This document shows positions 53,815 to 63,866 of a stretch of 64,000 nucleotides of DNA, piece after piece. The DNA is taken from NCBI GenBank assembly GCA_030386875.1, contig CM059558.1, positions 2,542,001 to 2,606,000 on the forward strand, read 5' to 3'. The translations under genes and the position numbers were made by a program. Below the pieces are notes generated by a model. It saw only the letters and a list, made by a program, of their open reading frames with translations. It was not told the origin of the DNA and did no database searches. Origin of the DNA: Morinoia aosen (Eukaryota; Arthropoda; Malacostraca; Amphipoda; Talitridae). Every line of letters starts with the position of its first letter. Position 1 is the stretch's first letter.

Positions 53815-54300
53815 CAGCTGGTTCGGTTAAGTTGTAGGTAGCAGAATTTAATACCCGACTGCTCTGCTCAAATCCATTCTTATCCTTGCTAAAGAGTGTG
53901 AAAAATGTACGATGAAATATATTACATCACCTGCTAAAATCAATTTAGGAAAAGTTAGTGAAATAATTGAAATGCTTCTCATTTATGCCGGTGAGTAGAG
54001 GAGCAATATAATAGGTGGTACACATATGTCCCCATACATAGTTAACGTGTTCCCCGCGTATTGGCCATATGTGTACCACTAGGTAAATTGCTCATTCACG
54101 ACGTACCGGTATAATTCTATGACATTTCATGTTTCACGATCTTTTAAACAAATAACTGGCATCACACGAGGTGATATGTATCCTGCAATTGTACTTTTCA
54201 TATTTCTTAGGAAGGATATACATGTTTTCGAGCAGTGAAGTCCATTTCCCAATTCTGCTCCTCACAACCTAACCAAACCAACCGTTAACATCTGCTGTGA
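53815..54300. repeat. Inverted duplication, arms about 230 bp
   Basis: The left arm contains GCAGAATTTAATACCCGACT, TATGCCGG and GTGGTACACATATG. The right arm contains the complements CATATGTGTACCAC, TACCGGTATAA and CAATTCTGCTCC. The centre is near 54055. Each arm is the end block of the composite (as at 31630-31800). Confidence 0.75.
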
Positions 54301-54309
54301 GCGCATTAA

Positions 54310-54430
54310 AATTACCCGCAAAATTAACGGTGGCAGCAGCGGCACCACAACACGTGAGGATTGGTGGTGATGGTGACTCATGAAACGTGCAAAGTCTGCA
54401 AGTCTACAGTAAACTAGATCAGTCCAAAAT
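54310..54430. repeat. Single degenerate 60-bp array unit
   Basis: GGCAGCAGCGGCACCACAAC near 54332, CACGTGAGGATTGG and CAAAGTCTGCAAGTC near 54390 follow the 57331-59012 unit with heavy changes. The flanks also match that array's flanks. Confidence 0.65.
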
Positions 54431-54735
54431 GCACTCGTGACTTGAAAAAAGAAAAAGAAAAACAGCGTGTTTCCCAATAAAGTTGATGCATCAAATGTAC
54501 AGGATTGGTTTACAAAATATCTCAACACTAAGACCCTCAGCTGATATTCACACCTGGGTACCGCAATACCCACGTCACGCGAGCACCGGTACTCGGGTGG
54601 AACCGTCAAACGGCGCACGATGCCCCACATCTCTGTAAAGTAAAGTTAATGATTAATGTGTTCTACGAATAGGAAATACTTGATTGTGACCAGAAAAATT
54701 CTTCAAGTCTTGTTTTTAGGTTCAGTCATAAAGCG
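54431..54735. other. No recognised feature
   Basis: About 300 bp; an A-rich AAAAAAGAAAAAGAAAAAC tract near 54443 only. Confidence 0.4.
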
Positions 54736-54880
54736 CTGACTATGTTCTGGGACATATGTGTACCACTGGGTAAATTGTGGCTGATTTTCCCGTTTTCCCA
54801 ATGGGGAGAAATCACCGGGAACAGATTGACCACCAAATCGTACGACGAATGACGCCAGAAGTTACACTGCTCGAAAATAA
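54736..54880 (-). repeat. Terminal block and SINE head fragment
   Basis: GGGACATATGTGTACCACTG near 54750, then the complement of the non-tRNA SINE head (CAATGGGGAGAAATCACCGG near 54799, CGTACGACGAATGACGCC near 54839). The SINE body is missing. Confidence 0.65.
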
Positions 54881-54964
54881 ATCCTGTGTACGAAAACACA
54901 TGTGGGAAACAGTGGGTAAATCTATAATCCAGGAGTAGGTTCGTGTTTCATGCCATCAGGAATC

Positions 54965-55560
54965 CTTTATGTCATTACCCGTCGTTGACGGTCAGTCATT
55001 ATCCGTCCTAGTACGGTTAGGACTACCCGTGATGAACTGTGAAGGGTATCCTCAGGAGCATTACAAAAATTAGCATTGCCAGGGGTAATATGTGTGGTTC
55101 CGAGCTGAGAGGTTGGTAGGTTTTTATTGTTTAAGTACAATTTTTTTGTTAGTTAATGGACTTTTTTTTGCTTCACTGCTGTCCTGGTCTCCAGCACCTC
55201 TGACTTTCCTCAGCTTTTATCTTGTTTCATAAACTTCCTTCTGAACTCACTGATTCTTTGAGCTCGGGATCCTTCTGCATAGATTCCGCGTTCCCCTAAC
55301 ACCAAACATAATAGTGCTTTCAAATTCGTTCTCTTTTCACTAATTTGATTTTTTAAGGGACGCTGAAACTAACTTATTTACGAATACCCTTCAAAAACTT
55401 ATTTTTACTTCAGTTACCCATCCAAAAAGACATTGTGAAAAACTATTCAGTAGATATGAGTCGCTCTGAAAAACTGTTTTGGCGGTTGGGAAGTCGTTTA
55501 GCTATAAGTAAACTTGAATATAAATTATGAATGGATGTTGACTGATCCCATAACATGCGG
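54965..55560 (+). repeat. Rep-A copy
   Basis: CGTCGTTGACGGTCAGTC near 54970, GAGCTGAGAGGTTGGTAGG near 55103 and GTCCTGGTCTCCAGCACC near 55182. GCTCGGGATCCTTCTGC lies near 55261, and the tail with TTCAGTTACCC near 55410. Confidence 0.85.
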
Positions 55561-55689
55561 TTAGTCGTCAATGTGGAAACGTGGATGTTAAATATCCGAA
55601 CACGCTTGTATTCGCCATATAACTAGATTGAATATCTAGGGTTTTGAGCCACGTACTTTATAACAGTGTACAGAATTTTGTCTAACTGT

Positions 55690-56220
55690 ATATAGTATGT
55701 TACACTACAGGAAACTAAGTGACGCTCACCTCGGAGGTAATGCAACAGCACACTTAATCAAAGACCGAGTTGGCGCTGAAGCTGAAAAAAGATTTAGAAA
55801 CGACTGTGTAACATTTCTAGTTTAGTTGTGCAACCAATTCAAGAAAAGGTTCACTTTCGATAACGACCGCTAGATAGCTAAATTAAATGTACTGGACCCT
55901 AATGAATCTCGAAAGGAAACGAATTCTCCGACATCAATAATTCCTCTCGCTGCTCACTTTCCATAGCCAGTTTCTGAGGAATGTTTGGATGAATTAGACG
56001 ATCAATGGAGGAGTTATCGCGCTAATGTAGACAGGCTACCGACCGCTGGGGAGAACATCCCACAATACTGATACGCTTTACGAAACATGAAAGATTGTTT
56101 GCAAAATTCGAAGGGCAACATTTTGTCAAACTTCATGACAAACCTCGCAGTTTTGCCACATTCGTCAGCTGCCGTTGAGCGTGGTTTTTCTATGGTGAAT
56201 TGCACTAAAACCAAGCAGTA
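55690..56220 (+). pseudogene. hAT-like transposase pseudogene, C-terminal part
   Basis: Reading through several stops, the frame gives LNVLDPNES near 55890, then EECLDELDDQWRSYR near 55977. It ends in SNFMTNLAVLPHSSAAVERG at 56131-56190 and FSMVN, the hAT dimerisation signature. At least four in-frame stops (for example after FLV near 55824) make it a dead relic. It abuts a Rep-E fragment. Confidence 0.8.
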
Positions 56221-56221
56221 G

Positions 56222-56460
56222 TACGAGTATATTGTTTCTCAAGTCCAGTCATGGTAGAGTTCACGAAGAGACAAACGCACAAAATAATAATTCCAATCCA
56301 GACTGCTGTCCTGTACGCAGGCAAAACAGCTGCGGAAATTCTATTGGTACCGAGTTTTACTTCTCATCGCGTTGATTTCAACTCGTCCACTTCATTAATA
56401 CAAACTCTGGGGTTATGCGCCCTGAACACAATCCTGGATCGTAAATACACTATGTTTCAA
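56222..56460 (+). repeat. Rep-E, 3' part
   Basis: GTAGAGTTCACGAAGAGAC near 56252, ATTGGTACCGAGTTTTAC near 56343 and GGGGTTATGCGCCCTGAAC near 56409. It complements the piece missing from 50340-50600. Confidence 0.8.
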
Positions 56461-56559
56461 TATTCTTTTTGATAGTTCAATTCGTAATACCTACTACTAA
56501 CGCTACTAACTACGATAATCAACAGTATCAGACGACGAATAAGAAAAACTTTCAAAAAT

Positions 56560-56950
56560 ATGTCAATATAAAACGTTAGTCAACCTCTTAGTTTCGTGGC
56601 AATAATTTCATCAATGCCCCCTAGATATACTGAATTCTTGCAATGAGATCAAAATTTCAAGGGTAACTAAAATTGCATGTTATTTTTGTTAGATATTCTT
56701 TCCTTGATTGTTAGTTTCAGCCTCCCTTACCACAGCAGAGATGTTCAAAGAGAAGAAAGATGAAGGCACCATTAAGATTGGAGTTAGAGGAACGTGAAAT
56801 CTATGCATAAGGTGTATTCCCGCACAGGATCCCGTGCTCACAAAACCAGTAAATTTAGAAGGAAGTTGTGAAGCGAGAAAAGCTTGATAACCTAACAAAA
56901 AATTTTATTTAACAAAAAACACCTACCCAACTCTCAGCTCGAGACCTTCA
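56560..56950 (-). repeat. Rep-A copy
   Basis: TTTCAAGGGTAACTAAAATTG near 56654, GTTAGTTTCAGCCTCCC near 56709 and CAGGATCCCGTGC near 56825. CAACTCTCAGCTCGAGACC lies near 56929; a piece containing the CCAGGACAGCAG block is deleted. Confidence 0.85.
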
Positions 56951-57330
56951 CAAAGCTGCTGACCAACCTGCAGTCACGAATTCAATATACATAAGTAATT
57001 AGAGGCACGATACAGTTTAATGCTTCCTATTCGCAACATTGCTCCCTTCAATTGATTATAAATTTGAGCTGAATATTAACACGGCCATACACGTCCCATT
57101 TGGTAAATTGCTCCTTCCCGAGCCGGTATAAATGAATGGCATTTCATTTGTTTCGCAACCTTCATAAAAATAACTGAAATCATACGATGACAAATGTTTC
57201 GTGAAATTGTATTATTCGAGCAGTGAAGTCGATTTCCCAATTCTGCTGCCTCAACCTAGCCTAACAACAGTTAACAACCGCGGTGAAAGTGTTGAACTTA
57301 CCCGCAGAATTGAAGAATTCATCGGCAGCA
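56950..57330 (-). repeat. Left flank of the large array, Rep-C-like
   Basis: GCTGCTGACCAACCTGCAG near 56955, GAGCCGGTATAAATGAATGG near 57118 and CCCAATTCTGCTGCC near 57235. ACAACCGCGGTGAAAGTG follows near 57273. It is the complement of 31568-31945. Confidence 0.8.
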
Positions 57331-59012
57331 ACACAACACACGAGGTGTGGCAGCAATTGATAGTTGCCACTAAAGTCTGCAGAGGCAGCAACACAACACG
57401 CGAGGTGTGGCAGCAATTGATAGTTGCCACTAAAGTCTGCAGAGGCAGCAACACAACACACGAGGTGTGGCAGCAATTGATAGTTGCCACTAAAGTCTGC
57501 AGAGGCAGCAACACAACACACGAGGTGTGGCAGCAATAGCTAGTTGTCACTAAAGTCTGCAGAGGCAGCAACACAACACACGAGGTGTGGCAGCAATTGA
57601 TAGTTGCCACTAAAATCTGCAGAGGCAGCAACACAACACACGAGGTGTGGCAGCAATAGCTAGTTGTCACTAAAGTCTGCAGAGGCAGCAACACAACACA
57701 CGAGGTGTGGCAGCAATAGCTAGTTGCCACTAAAGTCTGCAGAGGCAGCAACACAACACACGAGGTGTAGCAGCAATAGCTAGTCGCCACTAAAGTCTGC
57801 AGAGGCAGCAACACAACACACGAGGTGTGGCAGCAATAGCTAGTTGCCACTAAAGTCTGCAGAGGCAGCAACACAAGACGCGAGGTGGGGCAGCAATAGC
57901 TAGTTGCCACTAAAGTCTGCAGAGGCAGCAACACAACACACGAGGTGTGGCAGCAATAGCTAGTTGCCACTAAAGTCTGCAGAGGCAGCAACACAACACA
58001 CGAGGTGTGGCAGCAATAGCTAGTTGCCACTAAAGTCTGCAGAGGCAGCAACACAAGACGCGAGGTGGGGCAGCAATAGCTAGTTGCCACTAAAGTCTGC
58101 AGAGGCAGCAACACAACACACGAGGTGTGGCAGCAATAGCTAGTTGCCACTAAAGTCTGCAGAGGCAGCAACACAACACACGAGGTGTGGCAGCAATAGC
58201 TAGTTGCCACTAAAGTCTGCAGAGGCAGCAACACAACACACGAGGTGTGGCAGCAATAGCTAGTTGTCACTAAAGTCTGCAGAGGCAGCAACACAACACA
58301 CGAGGTGTGGCAGCAATAGCTAGTTGCCACTAAAGTCTGCAGAGGCAGCAACACAACACACGAGGTGTGGCAGCAATAGCTAGTTGCCACTAAAGTCTGC
58401 AGAGGCAGCAACACAACACACGAGGTGTGGCAGCAATAGCTAGTTGCCACTAAAGTCTGCAGAGGCAGCAACACAACACACGAGGTGTGGCAGCAATAGC
58501 TAGTTGCCACTAAAGTCTGCAGAGGCAGCAACACAACACACGAGGTGTGGCAGCAATAGCTAGTTGCCACTAAAGTCTGCAGAGGCAGCAACACAACACA
58601 CGAGGTGTGGCAGCAATAGCTAGTTGCCACTAAAGTCTGCAGAGGCAGCAACACAACACACGAGGTGTGGCAGCAATAGCTAGTTGCCACTAAAGTCTGC
58701 AGAGGCAGCAACACAACACACGAGGTGTGGCAGCAATAGCTAGTTGCCACTAAAGTCTGCAGAGGCAGCAACACAACACACGAGGTGTGGCAGCAATAGC
58801 TAGTTGCCACTAAAGCCTGCAGAGGCAGCAACACAACACACGAGGTGTGGCAGCAATAGCTAGTTGCCACTAAAGTCTGCAGAGGCAGCAACACAAGACG
58901 CGAGGTGGGGCAGCAATAGCTAGTTGCCACTAAAGTCTGCAGAGGCAGCAACACAAGACGCGAGGTGTGACAGCAATAGCTAGTTGCCACAAAAAGTCTG
59001 CAGAGGCAGCAA
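57331..59012 (-). repeat. 60-bp tandem array, about 28 units
   Basis: The plus-strand unit runs GGCAGCAACACAACACACGA...GTTGCCACTAAAGTCTGCAGA with an almost unbroken 60-bp period; one base is added near 58990. The variant CACAAGACGCGAGGTGGGG appears near 57871, 58051 and 58891, the first two exactly three units apart, which indicates a 180-bp higher-order duplication. Units nearest the low end carry CAATTGATAG; most others have CAATAGCTAG. A 601-codon minus frame is a by-product. Confidence 0.97.
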
Positions 59013-59219
59013 GGCGACAGTAAGGCTGCGTTACTGCAAAATGCTCTAGTGAGCACTGTTGGTCGTGTGGGTATTTTGAGCGGCGTTTGATAGCTAACAT
59101 GCGTTTCATGACCGGGGAATTATTAATTTCAGTTAACAATTATTTTACCATATAATGAAGTTAATGAATAATCTCTTTTACGGATGAGAAATACTTTAAA
59201 TGATGATGCAAAGTGTTAA
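59013..59219 (-). repeat. Right flank of the large array
   Basis: GGCGACAGTAAGGCTGCG near 59010, GTGAGCACTGTTGG near 59049 and TTTGATAGCTAACATG near 59087 match the complement of 30881-31080. Confidence 0.75.
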
Positions 59220-59560
59220 GACCCGCACCTCAACCGCGACTTATACACCTGACACGACAACAAACGAGTACTACTCCACAACCCCCTCCACCACGGCAAG
59301 CCTAATTAACCACGTCCAGTACTTTAGATGCTCACTAACGTAACACCCACCCATACAAAGCCCGGACGGATAGTTGACTTACACCACCCTCAAACTATAC
59401 ACAAAAAACCCTCCAACACCAGCACCAGATGCGCAAAGTGCCCCTTTATCAGTACCCTATCTATCCTTTTCCGTCTCACGTCTTCTCTCCCCGACACACT
59501 CTGTGTCGAACTCTCTTTCTGACTTTTCTTTTATCATCGTTCGTTCGATCAAGCGTTAAA
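59220..59560 (+). repeat. Rep-D copy within a longer shared segment
   Basis: CACCACGGCAAGCCTAATTA near 59290, AAAGCCCGGACGG near 59356 and CCCGACACACTCTGTGTC near 59491. CATCGTTCGTTCGATCAAGC follows near 59536. It is the inverse of 30540-30870 along its length. Confidence 0.8.
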
Positions 59561-59564
59561 TATT

Positions 59565-59754
59565 AGATTTATATTAAGTCTTCACACGTTGACTACGTGT
59601 GGTGACATATGTGCACCACTCGGTATATTGCTCAGTTGCATACCGGCAAAAATGTGAAGCATTTCATTTATTTCACTAGCTTTTGCACAGCTAAATACTC
59701 GGCTAATTAGAAGACGTTAGAATAGCGTTGATGATAGGATGCCCTGGAAGTCGC
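59565..59754 (-). repeat. Rep-B 3' end, interrupted by copia
   Basis: CACGTTGACTACGTG near 59585, ATAGCGTTGATGATAGGATG near 59722 and GGAAGTCGC at 59746-59754. Other copies continue TGAACTTATTCGGGCCC. Here the copia LTR starts at 59755. Confidence 0.85.
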
Positions 59755-60016
59755 TGTAATGGACGTAGGTTAAGAAGACGAGACTCTTGGAGTTTGTATA
59801 ATCAGTACACACAGCAGGACACACGTTTACATTACGAAGGGTAGCGGTGGAGTGGACTCCAGCCAAGCCCGAGAACCACGAGCAGAGATCCACAAGAACC
59901 ATGAGCTCAGTTCTCAACGCATAGTGCTGTCTAAATACATTCTTACGCAAGAGCACTGTAACATTATCAGTATTATACACATATACATTCAAGGTGCTAC
60001 ATGAAAGGTTTCAACA
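59755..60016 (-). repeat. Copia 3' LTR (262 bp)
   Basis: In element orientation it starts TGTTGAAACC (60016) immediately after the purine tract and ends ...CCATTACA (59755). That gives TG...CA ends. The low edge is fixed by the interrupted Rep-B sequence. Its length is typical of insect copia-type LTRs. Confidence 0.9.
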
Positions 60017-60025
60017 CTCCTTCTC
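60017..60025 (-). other. Copia polypurine tract
   Basis: GAGAAGGAG on the minus strand directly precedes the LTR start. It overlaps the gag-pol stop codon (TGA at 60024-60026), so there is essentially no 3' untranslated interior. Confidence 0.85.
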
Positions 60026-63000
60026 ACATTGAATGTGTGTCAGATGAGACCATTCCTAACTTCGTTCTTAGTCTAGAGAACTTTTCTATCGGCAGGTTCT
60101 TGGTGAATATGTCGGCGAGCATTTCGTCGGTAGGGCAATACACTACGTCTATATCTTTGTTACTTACAAGATCCCGTACATAGTGAAACTTAATATCGAT
60201 GTGCTTGCTCCTCCCATGATATTTGGGATTGTTGGCAAGACAGATGGCTGACTGGTTGTCTTCGTTTATAACCATTGGTTCCATAGTCCCAAAATTTAGA
60301 TCACTGAGTAAGTGCTTTAACCAGACAGCCTCTTGAGCCGCACCGGCAAGAGCAACGTATTCGGCTTCTGCAGTTGAGAGGGCTACACAAGTTTGTTTGT
60401 TAGATCTCCACGTAATTACCGAATTACTGAGGGTGAAACAGTAACCAGAGGTAGACTTTCGGTCATTTTTATCACCAGCCCAGTCAGCATCTGAATAACC
60501 AATGCAAGTATCAGAACATTTGCTATACAAGAGACCTAGTTTAGAGGTGCCTCTCAGGTACCTGAATATTCTCTTAACACACATCCAATGCTGTTCAAGA
60601 GGTTTGGAGCTGTATTTAGCAACATTATTCACTGCGAATGCAATGTCAGGTCGAGTTCTGGTTGACAAATACAAAAGGCTACCTACAGCACTTTGATAAG
60701 TGGCAGGGTCAAATTCGACATCATTTGGGGAGCATATCGGATTTACGTTTACATCGGCGGGAGTTGCAACAGGTTTACAATTATCAAAGCCAAATTTTGA
60801 CAACAGAGCCTCAGTGTAGGCAGTTTGATTCAAGAAGACATTGTTTTTAAATTGTACAACACTTACACCTAGGAAGTAACTCAGCACACCAAGGTCCTTC
60901 ATTTTGTATTGGGTAGAAAGGCTCAACTTTATTTGATTTATTTCATCACCAGACTCAGAAGCAATTATTAGATCGTCTACATACACCGCCACAATACACA
61001 GTTTCTTATCTTGAACACGAGTGTATATACAAGCATCACTCTTAGATTGTACAAAACCCAATTTCTTCAAATAGCTATCTAGTGTAGTATTCCAACACTT
61101 AGGAGCTTGTTTTAGTCCGTAGAGCGATTTTTGTAGTTTACACACCAGATTTTCTTTGCCTTTGACAATAAAACCGTCAGGTTGAACCAGATATAGTTCT
61201 TCAATCAGTTCTCCATTAAGGAAGGCTGTTGCAACGTCCATGTGATGGACTTGCATGTTGCATTTGGCAGCCAAAGCTAGTACTGTCCTGACAGACTCAA
61301 ATCGAACCACGGGACTGAAGGTCTCGTCGTAGTCGATGCCATATTTTTGTGAGTAGCCCTGAGCCACAAGGCGAGCTTTGTACGAGCAAATGCTTCCGTC
61401 GGGTCCGGTTTTTCTTTTAAAGATCCACTTTGATTTGATAGGTTTTTTGTCATTAGGACACTCTACAAGGGACCATACTCTGTTTTGATTTATAGACTCC
61501 ATCTCATTCTCCATAGCTGTTTCCCATAGTTTTGCTTCTGGTCCACTGAGTGCTTCTTGAACACAAGATGGTATATCAAGCTCATTTTTCATTAAATACA
61601 CCCATTCACCAAACCTATCAGGAGCCCGTCGATATCTGGCTGATTGTCTAGGCTGCACTCCCTCCATCCCAGCATCTGACTGTCTATGCTCCACCCCTCC
61701 CTCAGAGTCTTCTGGCTCTGGATCCTGAGGAAGAAGAGAAAAATTACCATCATTTACTTCTGAAGGCTCCTTCTCAATTGGCATCTGCTGAGATTCATTG
61801 AACATAACGTCTCTACTCAAAAATATCCTTCTACTGTTTATGTCATACAGACGATATCCCTTGGATCCACTTCCATATCCTACAAGAACACACGGTTTAG
61901 ATTTTGGATCAAGTTTTTCCCTCTCATCTTTGGGGACATTAGCGTACGCACTGCAGCCAAAGGTTTTGAGGTGCTGTACGTTGGGCTTGTGTCCATTAAG
62001 GGCCTGATAAGGGGTCATATCATTCAATGCACTAGCAGGGCTCCTATTTTTGACATACACGGCAGTTGATATAGCTTCACCCCAGAATGATTTTGGTAAC
62101 TTTGAACCAGACAGCATAGCTCTGACAGAGTCAAGAAGAGTTCTATTCATTCTTTCTGCAACTCCATTTTGTTCAGGTGTCTTAGGCACAGTTTTTTCAT
62201 GGATAATTCCTTCCCCTTTTAGGAATTGTTCAAAGTCATTAGAGATGTATTCCCCACCGTTATCGGAGCGCAGAATTTTAATTTTGTGATCATAGTGATT
62301 TTCTACCAAGGATTTGAACTCCTGAAACACTTTGAAAACATCACTCTTATGTTTGATAATGTACACCCAAGTATATCTGGAGTGGTCATCTATGAAGGTT
62401 ACAAAATACCTTCCACTCCCAAGTGATATGGGATTAAGCTGGCCACACACATCACTGTGGATAAGTTCTAAGGGTTGGCGTTTCCTTTTGTGATTTGTTT
62501 TGGGGAACGGAAGCCTATGATTTTTACCATCACAACAGTTTTCACAAAAAATGTTATCTCCACTCACAGAACAATCAAAACCTCTAACAAGATTCTTAGT
62601 GCCTAATTTCTTAAGATTATTGAATCCTAGATGACAAAATCGTTTATGCCACAGAATTTCATCAGAGGAAACGTTCATGCATTTAGCGGCTGAATTAAGG
62701 GTGCAATTAAGTTTATACAATTTTCCTACTTTACTGCCTAAGGCAATTAATTCATCGTCTTTATTTACAATCTTACATGAGCTTTCGTCAAAGTAAACTG
62801 AGTTTCCACTTTCTGTAATCTGAGGCACGGAAAGTAAATTGTAAGCTAAACCAGGTACATACAAGACATTCTTAACAACACAGGTATCTACTCGACCTTT
62901 AGGCAACAACACCATAACTTCAACATCACCTACACCAACACCTTGCAAGTTTCTACCATCACCAACTTCAATGTTAATTGGACTAGATAGCTCATTCATA

Positions 63001-63866
63001 CAAGAAAAATCATTCCTATTATTACACATGTGTGCTGTTGCACCGGAATCAATTACCCAACAATTATTGGTATTTATCACAGACAATGCACCGATATAAT
63101 TTGTTTTACCTGCTACAAAATTGTTTTGGTTTTCTGTGTGGTTCCCATCTTCTTTCTTCAATTTTTCTTGATAGATCCAGCACTTGGTACGTAGGTGTCC
63201 CAATTTTCCGCATTCGAAGCATCGTGAGTTTTTCAATTTGGAGGTCACAAGGGATTTTTCACTGAAGTCTGAAGCACTTTGGTTTTTCAGTTTTGCTTCT
63301 TCATTCAGAAGACGCTCTGTCACAATATCCCATGACGGTAGTTTTTCATGAGCTTCCAGTGCAGTCACCAGTGTGGAGAAATGGTCGGGAAGTGACGACA
63401 GCAAGATTATTACACGACTTTCTTCATCAACTGCGTCATCAATCACACTCAAGGACTCAAATATTTCGACAAATGCTTTGAGATGAGTTTGTAAGTCTTG
63501 GTCTTCTTTTAGTTTCATGTTGTAGAGTCTTTTGCGTAGTCTGAACTTGTTAGACCAAGTTTTCTTCTGGAATGTATCTTCAATCTTATGCCATAGTTGC
63601 ACAGGGTCAGTAGGATCACCCAACAAATAAAGTTGACTTGTTTCGACACCAAGCACAATTGTTGCAAGTGCACTGTCACGTCTTTCTTCAAATTTTCTTC
63701 GAGCAGTCTCGTCCGTAGTCTGTGGCATGGTTTCCGTTCCTCGAACCAAGTTCCACAGTTTTTCCTTCATCAGAATCATCTTCATTTGCAGCTTCCACGT
63801 AGGATAGTTTTTATCATTAAGAGCCGTGAGGCAGTTCTTTGCACTTTCACTTACGGAGCCTGCCAT
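60024..63866 (-). CDS. gag-pol: Ty1/copia gag-pol polyprotein
   Basis: An intact 1,280-codon frame encoding capsid, protease, integrase, RT and RNase H in the copia order, in one polyprotein. Visible: UBN2-type gag (about 1-210); zinc knuckle CFECGKLGHLRTKC (about 215); protease IDSGATAHM (about 272); integrase His/Cys zinc region (HKRFCHLGF about 405, CENCC further on); D-D-E core with IHSDVCG, RSDNGGEY (about 532) and ERMNRTLLD. Then RT with SLYGLKQAPKCWN and the catalytic YVDDLIIAS (about 960). RNase H follows with GYSDADWAGD (about 1122), STAEAEY and the C-terminal HVRD..., ending IFTKNLP (about 1253). The ATG at 63866 is the first in the frame and is preceded by a short leader. No frameshift or internal stop is present and every catalytic residue expected is seen, so the protein is plausibly functional. 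Confidence 0.97.
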   Translation of the reverse strand: MAGSVSESAKNCLTALNDKNYPTWKLQMKMILMKEKLWNLVRGTETMPQTTDETARRKFEERRDSALATIVLGVETSQLYLLGDPTDPVQLWHKIEDTFQKKTWSNKFRLRKRLYNMKLKEDQDLQTHLKAFVEIFESLSVIDDAVDEESRVIILLSSLPDHFSTLVTALEAHEKLPSWDIVTERLLNEEAKLKNQSASDFSEKSLVTSKLKNSRCFECGKLGHLRTKCWIYQEKLKKEDGNHTENQNNFVAGKTNYIGALSVINTNNCWVIDSGATAHMCNNRNDFSCMNELSSPINIEVGDGRNLQGVGVGDVEVMVLLPKGRVDTCVVKNVLYVPGLAYNLLSVPQITESGNSVYFDESSCKIVNKDDELIALGSKVGKLYKLNCTLNSAAKCMNVSSDEILWHKRFCHLGFNNLKKLGTKNLVRGFDCSVSGDNIFCENCCDGKNHRLPFPKTNHKRKRQPLELIHSDVCGQLNPISLGSGRYFVTFIDDHSRYTWVYIIKHKSDVFKVFQEFKSLVENHYDHKIKILRSDNGGEYISNDFEQFLKGEGIIHEKTVPKTPEQNGVAERMNRTLLDSVRAMLSGSKLPKSFWGEAISTAVYVKNRSPASALNDMTPYQALNGHKPNVQHLKTFGCSAYANVPKDEREKLDPKSKPCVLVGYGSGSKGYRLYDINSRRIFLSRDVMFNESQQMPIEKEPSEVNDGNFSLLPQDPEPEDSEGGVEHRQSDAGMEGVQPRQSARYRRAPDRFGEWVYLMKNELDIPSCVQEALSGPEAKLWETAMENEMESINQNRVWSLVECPNDKKPIKSKWIFKRKTGPDGSICSYKARLVAQGYSQKYGIDYDETFSPVVRFESVRTVLALAAKCNMQVHHMDVATAFLNGELIEELYLVQPDGFIVKGKENLVCKLQKSLYGLKQAPKCWNTTLDSYLKKLGFVQSKSDACIYTRVQDKKLCIVAVYVDDLIIASESGDEINQIKLSLSTQYKMKDLGVLSYFLGVSVVQFKNNVFLNQTAYTEALLSKFGFDNCKPVATPADVNVNPICSPNDVEFDPATYQSAVGSLLYLSTRTRPDIAFAVNNVAKYSSKPLEQHWMCVKRIFRYLRGTSKLGLLYSKCSDTCIGYSDADWAGDKNDRKSTSGYCFTLSNSVITWRSNKQTCVALSTAEAEYVALAGAAQEAVWLKHLLSDLNFGTMEPMVINEDNQSAICLANNPKYHGRSKHIDIKFHYVRDLVSNKDIDVVYCPTDEMLADIFTKNLPIEKFSRLRTKLGMVSSDTHSM

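Noticed and set aside
57251..59056. 601-codon minus-strand frame (LLPLQTLVATSYCCHTSCVV repeats) and its 186-codon counterpart at 31080
   Set aside because: By-product of a 60-bp tandem unit without a stop in that frame. The flanks are non-coding repeat.
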